Part shown: positions 18,036-27,047 of the stretch, one piece after another | How the letters are laid out: each line of letters starts with the position of its first letter | How positions within the stretch are numbered: the stretch's first letter is position 1 | NCBI GenBank assembly: GCA_003228115.1 | Contig: QEVV01000002.1 | Span: forward strand, 186,001-250,000 | Reading direction: 5' to 3' | DNA length: 64,000 bases | From: Chloroflexota bacterium | GTDB lineage: Bacteria > Chloroflexota > Dehalococcoidia > Lucifugimonadales > SAR202-VII-2 | Program-made: the position numbers and the translations under genes | Notes under the pieces: model-generated | What the model was told of the DNA's origin: nothing | What the model saw: only the letters and a program-made list of their open reading frames with translations | Databases searched by the model: none

Positions 18036-18809
18036 ATGGATTCGGCCTTCGGTGAGCAATATGCCAGCCTTTACGATGTTCTCTACGAGGACAAAGATTA
18101 TGAACGTGAGTGCGATCTAGTCACCGGCATCCTGGGCGGGGGCTCGCGCACTGCCCGGAGAATTCTCGACCTGGGTTGCGGCACTGGTGGACATTCCGTC
18201 TTATTGGCGCAGCAGGGCTACAGCGTCGTTGGCGTTGATATCTCTGCCTCAATGTTGGACATAGCTCGGGAGAAGGCCAGTACAGCTGGCCTGACTTCTG
18301 AGCAGGCCAGCTTCATTCACGCAGATATGCGGGACATGGACGTGCCAGGACGGTTCGACGCCTGCATCTGCATGTTCGCGGCGCTCGGTTACCAGCAATC
18401 AAACGAAGGCGTAGAAGCAGCCATCGCCTCGATTCGAAAGCACCTGGAACCAGGGGCTCTCTTCATCTTCGATTGTTGGTATGGGCCAGCGGTGCTTTCT
18501 GTGCTGCCCTCACAGCGTGTCAAGGAAATCAGTCAGGGAGAGGCAACAATCATCAGAGTGGCGACCCCAGACCTTGATCTGCGCCACCATGTGAGCACTA
18601 CTACTTACACTATCTTGGTTGTCGAAGGCGACCAGGTCCTAAGACATTTCAAAGAACCACACACCATGCGGTTCTTCTTTCCCATGGAGTTGGAGTACTT
18701 CTTAAGGAAGGGAGGCTTCAGGCTAACCAGCCTAACGGACTTCAACGACCTCAGTCATCAAGCCGACGAAACCACGTGGAATGTCACCGTCGTCGCCGAA
18801 GCCACTTAG
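18036..18809 (+). CDS. Class I SAM-dependent methyltransferase
   Basis: A 257-residue methyltransferase when started at the ATG preceded by AGGAGG; an upstream ATG at 18000 in frame has no ribosome site. Motif I LDLGCGTG sits at 45-52, the acidic residue binding SAM ribose in VVGVDIS near 70, and motif with FIHADMRDMDV near 100. The C-terminal beta sheet carries TMRFFFPMELEYFLRKGGF, as in small-molecule methyltransferases. The last bases lie 31 bases before the aminotransferase start, implying one operon. The substrate is not known; a sugar or amino-sugar is a reasonable guess from that neighbour. Confidence 0.8.
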   Translation: MDSAFGEQYASLYDVLYEDKDYERECDLVTGILGGGSRTARRILDLGCGTGGHSVLLAQQGYSVVGVDISASMLDIAREKASTAGLTSEQASFIHADMRDMDVPGRFDACICMFAALGYQQSNEGVEAAIASIRKHLEPGALFIFDCWYGPAVLSVLPSQRVKEISQGEATIIRVATPDLDLRHHVSTTTYTILVVEGDQVLRHFKEPHTMRFFFPMELEYFLRKGGFRLTSLTDFNDLSHQADETTWNVTVVAEAT

Positions 18810-18840
18810 CAAAACATTCTCCCCGAAGGTATTGAGACGA

Positions 18841-19977
18841 ATGATCCCTGTCAACGAGCCGATGCTAGGCAAGCGGGAAATGGAATACGTCACGGAATGC
18901 GTCGAGACAGGATGGGTTTCATCCGCCGGGCGTTTCATTGAGGAGTTCGAAAAGGGCTGGGCGGCATACTGCGGTCGGCAGTATGGCATCGCCGTGGACA
19001 ATGGCTCCAACGCGCTCTACCTCAGTGTCGCCGCGTTGGACCTCCAGCCCGGCGACGAAGTAATCATGCCCACATTCACGATTATTTCCTGCGCCCTGGC
19101 AGTGGTCTACATGGGTGGGGTACCCGTGGTCGTCGATTGCGACCCCGGAACGTGGAACATGAACGTAGACCAAGTAGAGGCGAAGATCACAAAGCGGACC
19201 AAGGCAATCATGCCGGTCCACATCTACGGCCACCCGGTCGATATGGATCCCATACTTGAGATCGCGGAACGGCATGGTCTGGCCGTCATCGAAGATGCTG
19301 CTGAGGCTCACGGAGCTGAATATCTTTCCGGCCGCGATACGAAGGACAGCGCATGGCGACGCTGCGGGAGCTTTGGTGATTTCAGCTGTTTTAGCTTCTT
19401 TGCCAACAAGCTGATAACCACTGGCGAGGGCGGCATGGTCCTCACGGACAACGCCGAACTGGCCACGAAAGCCAGGGCTATGCGCAACCTCAGCTTCGGC
19501 ACAAAAGGCAACCGTTTCATTCATCAAGAAGCGGGATTCAACTTCCGTATGACCAACCTTCAGGCGGCGCTCGGCCTGGCCCAGGTGGAACGCTTCGAAG
19601 AGATTGTCGAAAGAAAGCGTTGGATTGGAGCAGAGTACAATCGGCGCCTAAGCGACCTACCCCAACTTCAGCTGCCACCGAACGAATCGTGGGCCCGAAA
19701 CGTCTACTGGATGTACGGGCTCGTTGTCTCCGAAGAAACCGGGTTCGACGCCGACAAGTTCGGTCAAGCGTTGATGCAGCGTGGGGTACAGACCAGGCCA
19801 TTCTTCTGGGGCATGCACGAGCAGCCTGTACTACAGAAAAAAGGCCTTTTCAAAGGCGAAAGCCACCCCGTAGCGGAGCGAATCGCGCGTCAAGGATTGT
19901 ACCTGCCAACGGGGCTTGCCCTGACCGAAGAGCAGCTTATCGAGGTCTGCGAAGTCGTCCATGAAGTCCTGGCTTGA
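18841..19977 (+). CDS. DegT/DnrJ/EryC1/StrS family PLP aminotransferase
   Basis: A 378-residue sugar aminotransferase. The start at MIPVNEPMLG matches the usual N-terminus of the family; the open frame extends 20 codons upstream over the methyltransferase end and is not favoured. The PLP lysine is K190 in SFFANKLITTGEGGM, and EDAAEAHGA (151-159) lines the cofactor. Members transfer an amino group to keto-sugar nucleotides (perosamine, 3- or 4-amino sugars) for surface glycans or glycosylated products. The preceding methyltransferase could act on the same sugar; no other glycan genes are near. Confidence 0.85.
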   Translation: MIPVNEPMLGKREMEYVTECVETGWVSSAGRFIEEFEKGWAAYCGRQYGIAVDNGSNALYLSVAALDLQPGDEVIMPTFTIISCALAVVYMGGVPVVVDCDPGTWNMNVDQVEAKITKRTKAIMPVHIYGHPVDMDPILEIAERHGLAVIEDAAEAHGAEYLSGRDTKDSAWRRCGSFGDFSCFSFFANKLITTGEGGMVLTDNAELATKARAMRNLSFGTKGNRFIHQEAGFNFRMTNLQAALGLAQVERFEEIVERKRWIGAEYNRRLSDLPQLQLPPNESWARNVYWMYGLVVSEETGFDADKFGQALMQRGVQTRPFFWGMHEQPVLQKKGLFKGESHPVAERIARQGLYLPTGLALTEEQLIEVCEVVHEVLA

Positions 19978-19983
19978 TCAGCC

Positions 19984-20142
19984 ATGGACGAAAGCAAGGC
20001 AGAACGCAGGGAGCGTAAGCGCCGCCGAAAGCGGCGGATGGTGGTCTCTGGCGCTGGCCTGCGAGCCACGTGGCGGCACATTCAGGAGCAGTCGAGAGCG
20101 GCGAGGGAGAAGCGCAAGAAGAGCGGTCGCACCAGAGACTAG
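19984..20142 (+). CDS. Small, very basic protein of 52 residues
   Basis: An open frame from ATG six bases after the DegT stop codon to TAG at 20140. Nearly half the residues are Arg or Lys (MDESKAERRERKRRRKRR at the start), with a short central segment MVVSGAGLRATWRHIQEQ. It overlaps the end of the convergent carbonic anhydrase gene by four bases. There is no strong ribosome site, so expression would rely on coupling to the aminotransferase. It may bind nucleic acid or ribosomes, or be a chance frame. No family recognised. Confidence 0.4.
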   Translation: MDESKAERRERKRRRKRRMVVSGAGLRATWRHIQEQSRAAREKRKKSGRTRD

Positions 20143-20642
20143 AGCCCCTCTTTCTTGTACCGCTGTGCCTTTTGAGCGTAACGCTCACCCCGACTCTCCA
20201 GAAGCGGTAGGTGCTTGGGGTCAAGGGGCCGCACCTGGGCTGGTGCACCCACCAACAGTGAATTCGCAGGGGCTTCCACGCCTGGAAGGACTACAGCGCC
20301 CGCGGCAACCAGGCAGTAATCACCGAGCACAACGTCGTCCAGCACCGTGGCGTTGTTTCCTATAAGGCAGTAGTTCCCAATCTTGGCGCTATGAACTACG
20401 GCGCTGTGCCCCACCGTCACGTAGTCCCCGATTTCAGCGTCATAGTCGGCGTGGACTACCGCACCGTCTTGGATGTTGGACCACTGACCGATCGTAACGC
20501 GGCCTTCGTCTGCCCGCACGACTGCTGAGGGCCACACGCTGGACCTCTCGCCGATGACAATGTCACCAACTACATAGGCAGCTTCACTGACCCACGCCGT
20601 GGCGTGTACTTGCGGCCCCTTGCCTTCAAGACTACGTATCAC
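20139..20642 (-). CDS. Gamma-carbonic anhydrase family protein (left-handed beta-helix)
   Basis: A 167-residue hexapeptide-repeat protein of the gamma-carbonic anhydrase/YrdA/PaaY type. The three zinc histidines are apparent in QDGAVVHAD, and in VGHSAVVHS (two). Repeats such as IGDYVTVG and IGNYCLIGN form the beta-helix, closed by a C-terminal helix. The protein forms trimers with metal between subunits. Many members hydrate CO2 weakly or act on CoA thioesters, so the precise activity is unproven. It stands alone on the minus strand, converging with the small basic frame. Confidence 0.85.
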   Translation of the reverse strand: MIRSLEGKGPQVHATAWVSEAAYVVGDIVIGERSSVWPSAVVRADEGRVTIGQWSNIQDGAVVHADYDAEIGDYVTVGHSAVVHSAKIGNYCLIGNNATVLDDVVLGDYCLVAAGAVVLPGVEAPANSLLVGAPAQVRPLDPKHLPLLESRGERYAQKAQRYKKEGL

Positions 20643-20757
20643 GAATCCCTCCCTCCAAGACGTTGCCGAGCATTATAGCTGCGTCCATCCGCCCCTGCAT
20701 TGACGGGCCAAACGGCTTGGCCCGATACTTCGCCTACTTCAGGCCATCGGAGGTGTG

Positions 20758-21774
20758 ATGCCGGGCATTGCCATATACGGAGCAGGGGCGGTGGGATGCG
20801 TTATTGGCGGAGGCATGGCCCGCGCCGGGCACGATGTCGTCCTGATTGACCCGTGGCGGGAACACGTGGAGGCAATGAAAACGGTCGGCCTCCAACTCAC
20901 CCTTGAAGGCGAAGGCACATTCTCCGTACCGGTCAAGGCCATTCATCCAGCGGAGTTAGCCCCTGAACATTCCTTCGACATCATCTTCATAGCGGTGAAG
21001 TCACAGGACACTGTCAGCGCCGTCGAGTCGATGTTGCCCCATCTGGCAGACGGAGGCTATTTGGTTTCCGCTCAGAACGGCATCAATGAGGACATCATCG
21101 CGCCATTGATTGGCGCAGAGCGGACTGTTGGCTGCGTCATCACATTCGCAGCGGCGTTGCCAGAAGCCGGGCAGGCCGTTCGCACCACGCCCCCAGGAAT
21201 CCCTGCCCTCATCGTGGGCGAAATCGACGGCCCCCCAACACCAAGGCTAGAACAACTCAAGGAACTACTCGACAACGTAGGTCCGACCCGCCTCACTGAC
21301 AACCTCCCCGGTGAACGTTGGGCCAAGCTCATCAACAACGCCATGATGAACCCGATCGCGGGAATCACGGGCCTAGGCTCGCGGGCCATACGCCTGAACC
21401 AGGCAGCTAGAACGGTGGCTATCAAGATTGGGGCTGAAGGGGCCTATGTAGCCCACGCCCTAGGCGTACCGGTGGAGCCCGTCCTGGGCGGCATTGAACC
21501 CGCAGCTCTCGTGGCTGAAGCAGAGGGAAGACCCACAACAGTCGTTGAGCGGTTAGTCACCGAGGCCCAGCGTCGGGGCGAGGGAAGCCCATCACTGCTA
21601 CAGGATATTGGAAAGGGCCGCAAAACAGAGGTCGAACATCTCAACGGCCTCATTGTCCGGCGGGGCGAGGAAGCCGGTATACCTACGCCGATAAACAAGG
21701 CCATCGTTGGGTTGGTCAACGAAGTCGAGGCGGGGAGGCTGAAGCCTTCGCTGGATAACCTGCAGTTGCTGTAG
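20758..21774 (+). CDS. 2-dehydropantoate 2-reductase (ApbA/PanE) family protein
   Basis: A 338-residue NADPH-dependent reductase of the ketopantoate reductase family. The dinucleotide motif GAGAVGC lies near the N-terminus, AVKSQD follows in the Rossmann domain, and the catalytic lysine is probably in ERWAKLINNAMMNPI. The C-terminal helical domain contains SLLQDIGKGRKTEVEHLNG, the usual substrate-binding block. It could make pantoate for CoA or reduce another 2-keto acid; many paralogues are not PanE. The ATG at 20758 with GGAGG four bases upstream is preferred to an overlapping GTG. No pan genes are adjacent. Confidence 0.8.
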   Translation: MPGIAIYGAGAVGCVIGGGMARAGHDVVLIDPWREHVEAMKTVGLQLTLEGEGTFSVPVKAIHPAELAPEHSFDIIFIAVKSQDTVSAVESMLPHLADGGYLVSAQNGINEDIIAPLIGAERTVGCVITFAAALPEAGQAVRTTPPGIPALIVGEIDGPPTPRLEQLKELLDNVGPTRLTDNLPGERWAKLINNAMMNPIAGITGLGSRAIRLNQAARTVAIKIGAEGAYVAHALGVPVEPVLGGIEPAALVAEAEGRPTTVVERLVTEAQRRGEGSPSLLQDIGKGRKTEVEHLNGLIVRRGEEAGIPTPINKAIVGLVNEVEAGRLKPSLDNLQLL

Positions 21775-21802
21775 TACGCGGCCGATGTCGATTTTGGCGC
21801 GC

Positions 21803-21831
21803 GTAGGGGCGGAGCGCCGGGTCGCCCCTAC
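21803..21831. repeat. Hairpin element with GTAGGGGCG arms
   Basis: Nine-base arms GTAGGGGCG (21803-21811) and CGCCCCTAC (21823-21831) flank an 11-base loop. It lies 28 bases after the reductase stop and has no T-run. The sequence resembles small palindromes dispersed between genes in many genomes. It may also act as a weak terminator. Confidence 0.5.
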
Positions 21832-21968
21832 ACTCGACTTTCTCAACCATTGCCCTTCACCGAAACGGGTTCGTTTCAAGTCCTCGGCTAGGCCCACCCG
21901 CAAGCGTCTGCCTTCAGGGCTGCATTCATGGTAGGGTGTCAACGGACTTTTCATCACGGAGGTAGGTC

Positions 21969-22940
21969 ATGCCCAAAATGATTTTTAGTGTCGGCGGAAG
22001 CTCAGGGCTCAATTGGGCAGACTTCGTAGAGGTCGTCAAAGCCTGCGAGGAAATGGACTTCTACGCCTTCTATCCGTCGGACCACCTTATGACCGTTCAG
22101 GTGGGCCGGGGCACCAAGGACGACCGCATCGACGCAATCTCGGTGTTGCTGGCGCTCGCTCCTATTACGACGAAGATTCGCCTGGGCGTCCAGGTCATTG
22201 GCAACCTGTTCCGCCACCCCGTCATCACGGCCAAGATGATGAACGCACTGGACCACATCTCCAACGGTCGGGCCGACATTGGCATAGGCGCCGGTTGGTC
22301 GAAGATGGAGCACGCCGCTCATGGCATGGCCTTCCCGCCCCTCGCCGAGCGCATCCAGCGACTGGAGGAATCCATCGCCCTCATGAAGGCGCTATTCACC
22401 GAAGAGCGGGCCACTTACGAAGGAAAGTATTACCAAGTCTACGAGGTCCCGTTCGACCCCAAGCCCATTCAAAAGCCCCATCCACCAATCATGATCGGCG
22501 GCATTAACGAGGCCACCCTCCGTGTGGTCGCCCGCCACGCCAACGATTGGAGTTCCCTAGGTCCGCGCAAGGAAATTCAAGAGAAGGCCCAGCGCCTCAA
22601 GGAACTCTGCGAGGAAGAAGGCCGGGACTTCACAGCCATTCGAGCGTCCCATCAGGTACCGCTTCTTATAACCGAAGACAAGTCAGAAGTAGACCTGATG
22701 GTCGACACCCAGATCAAACGCATGGTGGGCAACCCTGGTTTCCAGCCCTCGCCGCATTACGGAAGCATTGAAGAGCAAATGCGGGACACCATCGTCGCTG
22801 GCGATGTGGAGGACATCAAGGAACAGTTGGAAGCCTGGAGAGGCGTGGGCATCACCCACATGAACTTCGTCACTCCCCGCCCCTTCAGCCGGGGTATGCT
22901 GGAAAAGTTCCAAGCTGAGGTAGCGCCGACCTTCGCCTAG
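21969..22940 (+). CDS. LLM-class (luciferase-like) flavin/F420 oxidoreductase
   Basis: A 323-residue TIM-barrel protein of the bacterial luciferase-like superfamily. Landmarks are FYPSDHLM near residue 39, TTKIRLGVQVIGNLFRHP near 70, ISNGRADIGIGAGW near 100 and PHPPIMIGG near 175, the pattern of F420-dependent members. These enzymes use reduced F420 or FMN to reduce substrates or to mono-oxygenate them. GGAGGTAGGTC precedes the ATG. It stands alone, ended by a bidirectional terminator. Choice of F420 over FMN is inferred from family resemblance. Confidence 0.85.
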   Translation: MPKMIFSVGGSSGLNWADFVEVVKACEEMDFYAFYPSDHLMTVQVGRGTKDDRIDAISVLLALAPITTKIRLGVQVIGNLFRHPVITAKMMNALDHISNGRADIGIGAGWSKMEHAAHGMAFPPLAERIQRLEESIALMKALFTEERATYEGKYYQVYEVPFDPKPIQKPHPPIMIGGINEATLRVVARHANDWSSLGPRKEIQEKAQRLKELCEEEGRDFTAIRASHQVPLLITEDKSEVDLMVDTQIKRMVGNPGFQPSPHYGSIEEQMRDTIVAGDVEDIKEQLEAWRGVGITHMNFVTPRPFSRGMLEKFQAEVAPTFA

Positions 22941-22960
22941 CTCCTTCAAAATCGACAGGA

Positions 22961-23003
22961 AAGAAAGGAAGCCGCGAGCATTGTGCCTGCGGCTTCCTTT
23001 CTT
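22961..23003. terminator. Bidirectional terminator between LLM gene and subtilase
   Basis: A perfect 15-bp stem, AAGAAAGGAAGCCGC (22961-22975) with its complement at 22989-23003, and a 13-base loop. The A-rich 5' and T-rich 3' edges suit termination on both strands, serving the two converging genes. Confidence 0.8.
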
Positions 23004-23031
23004 CTTACCCTCGAAACGATTCTCATTTAGG

Positions 23032-26000
23032 TCAAGGCCCGAACGCCGCCCCGAAGTTCTTCGCTACTAAGACCATGTCCCTAATGTCCACGATGCCATC
23101 CCTATTGAGGTCCGCCGAGGTGGTGGCTGTCCCCAGGCGTTCGACGATATAAATCAAATCCAAAAGACCAATCTGGTCATCGCTATCAACGTCGCCAGCG
23201 AGGAGGAAAAGGCTCACGGCGGATGTGTTCCCTCCGATTACGACCACCGGTGCCTCCCCCTTCAAGAAGCCCACGGTTGTGGCTGTGACAGTGTAGGTGT
23301 CGGCAGGAACGTCGTGGACGGAGAACGAGCCGGTAGAATCCGTGAAAACGGTCACCGATAAGCCCGCGTTACCCAAATGCACGTTCACGCCCCCGTGGCT
23401 GGAGCGTCTCTCCAGCCTCACGGTACCTTCGACCGTTCCGAAAGGAATGATCTCAATGGACGCAGCGTTGAGGTTGCCGGTGACGTCCAGCTCTCCAAGA
23501 ACTGCCCTAGTAATTCTTGGATCATTCGTTGAATAGACCAGCCCTGTCGTACCCCCGGCTCCGGCCAAGGCCTGAAAAGTAATGGTGGCAAGCGTAAAGG
23601 GAGCGCTTCGTGGTGAGGCAAGGGTTCCGGCCTCGAAACCCAGGGTTCCGGCAGCATTGTCGAAAGTGTTGGTGAAAACGACATTAAGGGCCCCGCCATC
23701 GGAAATGGAGACAACCTTCAATAGCGCAGGGTCGAAATCCAAGTGCACTAGGGCGCCTTCAACATTAGCATCGGGGCTGGCACCCACCGTAACCACCACC
23801 TCTATCTCCGACCCGGCGTTGACCTGGCCGGACGCCGGGGTCAGCGTGAAGTCCGCCCCAATGACCTGCTCCTGCGTGACCTCCAACGTCACCGGCAAAG
23901 AGACCTGCCCCGTCACTGCAAATGAGTCGACGAGGGTTACCAGCAGGTTGTCTTGATAGGTCCCAGCGGCAAGGCCCGCGGGATCAATGGTAATGGTCAG
24001 CATTTCGAAGCTGACGGCATCAACGGTCCAGGGCAGAGCCCCGGCGCTGAGCCACGAACTCCCATTTTCAGCGCTTACGGTCAGGGTATCCAAAGCGCCG
24101 CCATTGTTGACTACTTGCACCTCTTGGTTGAACTCCACGCTCCACACCAACGAGAAGTCCTGTGAGCCGCTGGCGGCGGGGTTAACTCTCACGGTGTAGA
24201 GACCCGCAACCAGGCCGTTCCCATCAACCAACACCTGCTCCAGGTTGTCTACATGGTTTGCCTTGTCTCGCACGGCGTCGAAGGACGGGCTCGCCGGGTC
24301 TAAAGTCCAGGGGTAACAGGGTTGGCATGGGCTCCCCGCCGGCCCCCAAATCTCAAGGTCCAAATCGTTGACCAAGGCCGTTAAGGCGTTGGAAGCCGCT
24401 GGGGGGTCGATCCAGGTTAGGGTAGCCTTCAGCGTCGTGGCTCCATTCGGCACATACACGGTCCGCTCGTGCTCACCTAGCGCTGCACTGACGGACCCGA
24501 GGTCAAGGTTGCCCCCGTCGATGAGCCCAATGGCCCGCACCAGGTCCATACGGCCGTATCCGTAGATGTAGTCGGGGCCCACGCGATCGGGGTGGTTGGC
24601 GCCGGGAAGGCCATCCCTTGCGGACTGAACAAGAAGGGCCTTGATCAGGTCCGGGCGGCGGTCTGGGAGGTTCACTTGTCTTAGCCGCTGAGTTAGCAGG
24701 GCAACGCCGCCGACCACCGTGGGGGAGGCCATGGATGTGCCCGATAGCCCTCCGTAACTGAAACTGCCTGGACTACCCTTGGTTGAGAACAGTACCTGGC
24801 CCGGGGCCACGATCTCGGGCTTGATGCGTCCGTCATCAGTGGGCCCCCAGGAGCTAAATGTGGTCATGGTGTCTTCATTGGGCGCCGGGGAAGAAACAGT
24901 GGCGCCCACCGTGATGGTGTTCTTTGCCGTCTGTCCTCCAGGCAATATCGTGCCGTAGTTTGTGTAGAGAGGACTGCTCTGCATGCCGCAGATGTTGTCG
25001 TTGCGTGAGTTGCCTGCCGCGAAGACCACGGTTATAGGACCACCCGCATCCCCTTCCACAATCCCATCGAAGAAGCTGGAGTCAGAGCTGTAGTTGCCAA
25101 AAGCAGAGCAGTTGCTGCTGCCCACGACAGAGCCCCAAGAATTGTTGGAGGCCACAGCGTCATGAGTTCCAATCGCCACACCGTACTCGTTGATAAGGGT
25201 CGCAAAGCTGTCTCCGCCACCACTGGAATTGAGAATGTCGTAGGCAAGCAGCGTAGCGCCCGGTGCTATGCCCCGGTATCGATCATCTCCGTCTCCACCC
25301 ACCGTGCCAGCGACGTGGGTCGGATGGGTGCCGAAGGAGCGGTCGCTTTCCCCGTAAATCAGCCGCTCAGCAAAGTCGGGGTGCGGAGCTATGTTGTCCA
25401 ACTCCCATATGGCAACCGCAACGCCGCTGCCATCGAGGTCATAGGGAACCGCATGCACGACCTCCGCGCCGGTAACCCGGCGGGCGTTCTCGTTGAGGCT
25501 CTCTCTAGGCGGAGGGATTTGGTCGATCCATTGCACGGCGTCGATGGCGCTCAAAAGGCTGACCGCGTCCGCAGAGGCCGCTACGGTAGCACTTTTGAGA
25601 GCGCTGCTGGCCTCCAGCACTTCAACCCCGGCCTGCTCCAACATAGAGATACTGTCGCTCAAAGGCACATCGTCAAAGAGGGTTATCTCGAGAAGCCATC
25701 TTCCATCATTAGCGATGGCCCAATCCCCCGCTTGGCCGTCGCTAACTTGCCTGGCCACGCGGTCGGCGGGCTCAATGGGACCTAGCCAGTGAATGGCATC
25801 GGGTAAGCGCTGTGAACCTGCAGTAAGGGCAGCGGGTACGGAGGCAAAATAGGCCTGGTCCGGAACATAATCCAGCAGCAGCACTCCCTGCCGCTCCAAC
25901 ACTGTCCTCGTCTCCGATGTCAGAGGTGCCGACAGCTGCAGTAGAACGTGCTTCCGCTGACCTTCGTCCACTACGGCTGCGGTGAAGTGCTCAACGTAGA

Positions 26001-26382
26001 CGCCGGACTTAGGCGTGAAGCTGCGGGATTTCAACCGGACGGCCGGTGCTTCCTGCGACCCAGTCGTGGAGACTTGGCCAGTTGTCGTTGTCGCACTTAG
26101 CGTTGCTTTACTCTGCAAGGAAAGGGTTTCCGTATTCGTACTGTCCGCGGGTAATTCCACATGAAAGATCAATGAGGATGGGCTGAATGCCACGTCGTCC
26201 TCAATGACGGGGGAAAAGCTTTCCCTGGCGTTGTTGGGAACATCGGCCGCCACGGGCTCTCCTCCTGGGCCGCTCCAGGCCAACGATGCCAAGAGAGCCA
26301 GTAGGGCAGAACCGATTAGAGGGAGCCATTTAATAGATGGCGGGAAATTTTGTTCGGGGAGGTGAGGCACAGGAACTTCCAT
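23032..26382 (-). CDS. Secreted subtilisin-like protease with cohesin-type, carboxypeptidase-regulatory-like and dockerin modules
   Basis: A 1116-residue extracellular protein. A signal segment lies at about 17-36, then a propeptide-like region to about 290. The S8 peptidase domain has D329 (WELD), H356 (THPTHVAGT) and S550 (GTSMASP), with AAGN near 458 for the oxyanion hole. Beta-sandwich domains follow, then a cohesin-like module (FTLTPASGQVNAGSEIEV onward), a carboxypeptidase-regulatory-like repeat (VEGTVRL to TVTATTVGFLKG) and a C-terminal dockerin pair of calcium loops (GDVDSDDQIGLLDL and DLNRDGIVDIRDM). Cohesin and dockerin in one chain could let copies assemble or attach at the cell surface. 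It probably degrades extracellular protein. No ribosome site is obvious before the ATG. Confidence 0.9.
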   Translation of the reverse strand: MEVPVPHLPEQNFPPSIKWLPLIGSALLALLASLAWSGPGGEPVAADVPNNARESFSPVIEDDVAFSPSSLIFHVELPADSTNTETLSLQSKATLSATTTTGQVSTTGSQEAPAVRLKSRSFTPKSGVYVEHFTAAVVDEGQRKHVLLQLSAPLTSETRTVLERQGVLLLDYVPDQAYFASVPAALTAGSQRLPDAIHWLGPIEPADRVARQVSDGQAGDWAIANDGRWLLEITLFDDVPLSDSISMLEQAGVEVLEASSALKSATVAASADAVSLLSAIDAVQWIDQIPPPRESLNENARRVTGAEVVHAVPYDLDGSGVAVAIWELDNIAPHPDFAERLIYGESDRSFGTHPTHVAGTVGGDGDDRYRGIAPGATLLAYDILNSSGGGDSFATLINEYGVAIGTHDAVASNNSWGSVVGSSNCSAFGNYSSDSSFFDGIVEGDAGGPITVVFAAGNSRNDNICGMQSSPLYTNYGTILPGGQTAKNTITVGATVSSPAPNEDTMTTFSSWGPTDDGRIKPEIVAPGQVLFSTKGSPGSFSYGGLSGTSMASPTVVGGVALLTQRLRQVNLPDRRPDLIKALLVQSARDGLPGANHPDRVGPDYIYGYGRMDLVRAIGLIDGGNLDLGSVSAALGEHERTVYVPNGATTLKATLTWIDPPAASNALTALVNDLDLEIWGPAGSPCQPCYPWTLDPASPSFDAVRDKANHVDNLEQVLVDGNGLVAGLYTVRVNPAASGSQDFSLVWSVEFNQEVQVVNNGGALDTLTVSAENGSSWLSAGALPWTVDAVSFEMLTITIDPAGLAAGTYQDNLLVTLVDSFAVTGQVSLPVTLEVTQEQVIGADFTLTPASGQVNAGSEIEVVVTVGASPDANVEGALVHLDFDPALLKVVSISDGGALNVVFTNTFDNAAGTLGFEAGTLASPRSAPFTLATITFQALAGAGGTTGLVYSTNDPRITRAVLGELDVTGNLNAASIEIIPFGTVEGTVRLERRSSHGGVNVHLGNAGLSVTVFTDSTGSFSVHDVPADTYTVTATTVGFLKGEAPVVVIGGNTSAVSLFLLAGDVDSDDQIGLLDLIYIVERLGTATTSADLNRDGIVDIRDMVLVAKNFGAAFGP

Positions 26383-26570
26383 ATGACCAAAACAACCAAG
26401 GGTGAAAAACTAGTATGGCATGGAAAATCAGATTGTGGCTAGTACAAACCTCCTAGATTCCAAACCTAAAGGGGATAAAAGCAAAGAGTCCGGCACGGGC
26501 GACCCGAGGTGCGCGACAATGGCGCACGTCGACTCTTTTCTCACAGGCCATAGAAGGGCGGGAGTGTGCA

Positions 26571-26987
26571 ATGAGTTACGTCGCGCTGGCTGTGTTGGCC
26601 ATGGCTGCTTACGGGACGACAGCAACGCTGCTTAAAGTGGGGCTCCGCACGGTGCCCCCTGAAACGGCTGCGGTGGTGACCAACCTTATCTTGGTCGGAG
26701 CCGCCCTAGGGTTGGCCGTCTACCGAGGCCAGACAATCGTTGGTCAGTTGTCCTGGGGACTGCATTCCGGGCTGGTCGTCCTTTCAGGGTTCACACTGAG
26801 TGTGGCCATCCTGAGCTACTACATCGCCCTAAGCCGGGGACCAGCCTCTGTCGTCATGCCCATCTTCGGGATGAGTATGGCCTTCGTAGCCGTAGCCGGA
26901 ATGGTCATTCTAGGAGAGGAAATCAAGGCCACCAAGGTGGCAGGTATCCTTCTTGCCGCTGGGGCCGTCCTCCTCCTAACCCGTTAG
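26571..26987 (+). CDS. EamA/DMT-family half-size membrane protein
   Basis: A 138-residue protein with about four to five hydrophobic helices and the EamA pattern at its C-terminus (YYIALSRGPASVVMPIFGMSMAFVAVAGMVILGEEI). Full DMT exporters have two such repeats; this has one and would function as a dimer, like EmrE-type or 5-TM EamA proteins. GCGGGAG precedes the ATG. Substrate unknown. It converges with the HMGL gene, leaving a 60-base gap, and starts 188 bases from the divergent subtilase. Confidence 0.75.
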   Translation: MSYVALAVLAMAAYGTTATLLKVGLRTVPPETAAVVTNLILVGAALGLAVYRGQTIVGQLSWGLHSGLVVLSGFTLSVAILSYYIALSRGPASVVMPIFGMSMAFVAVAGMVILGEEIKATKVAGILLAAGAVLLLTR

Positions 26988-27047
26988 GCAAGAAACCGGT
27001 CTTCAAGAGAAGGGATGAGAAGTAGGTACTACCCACCCTTCGGCCTC

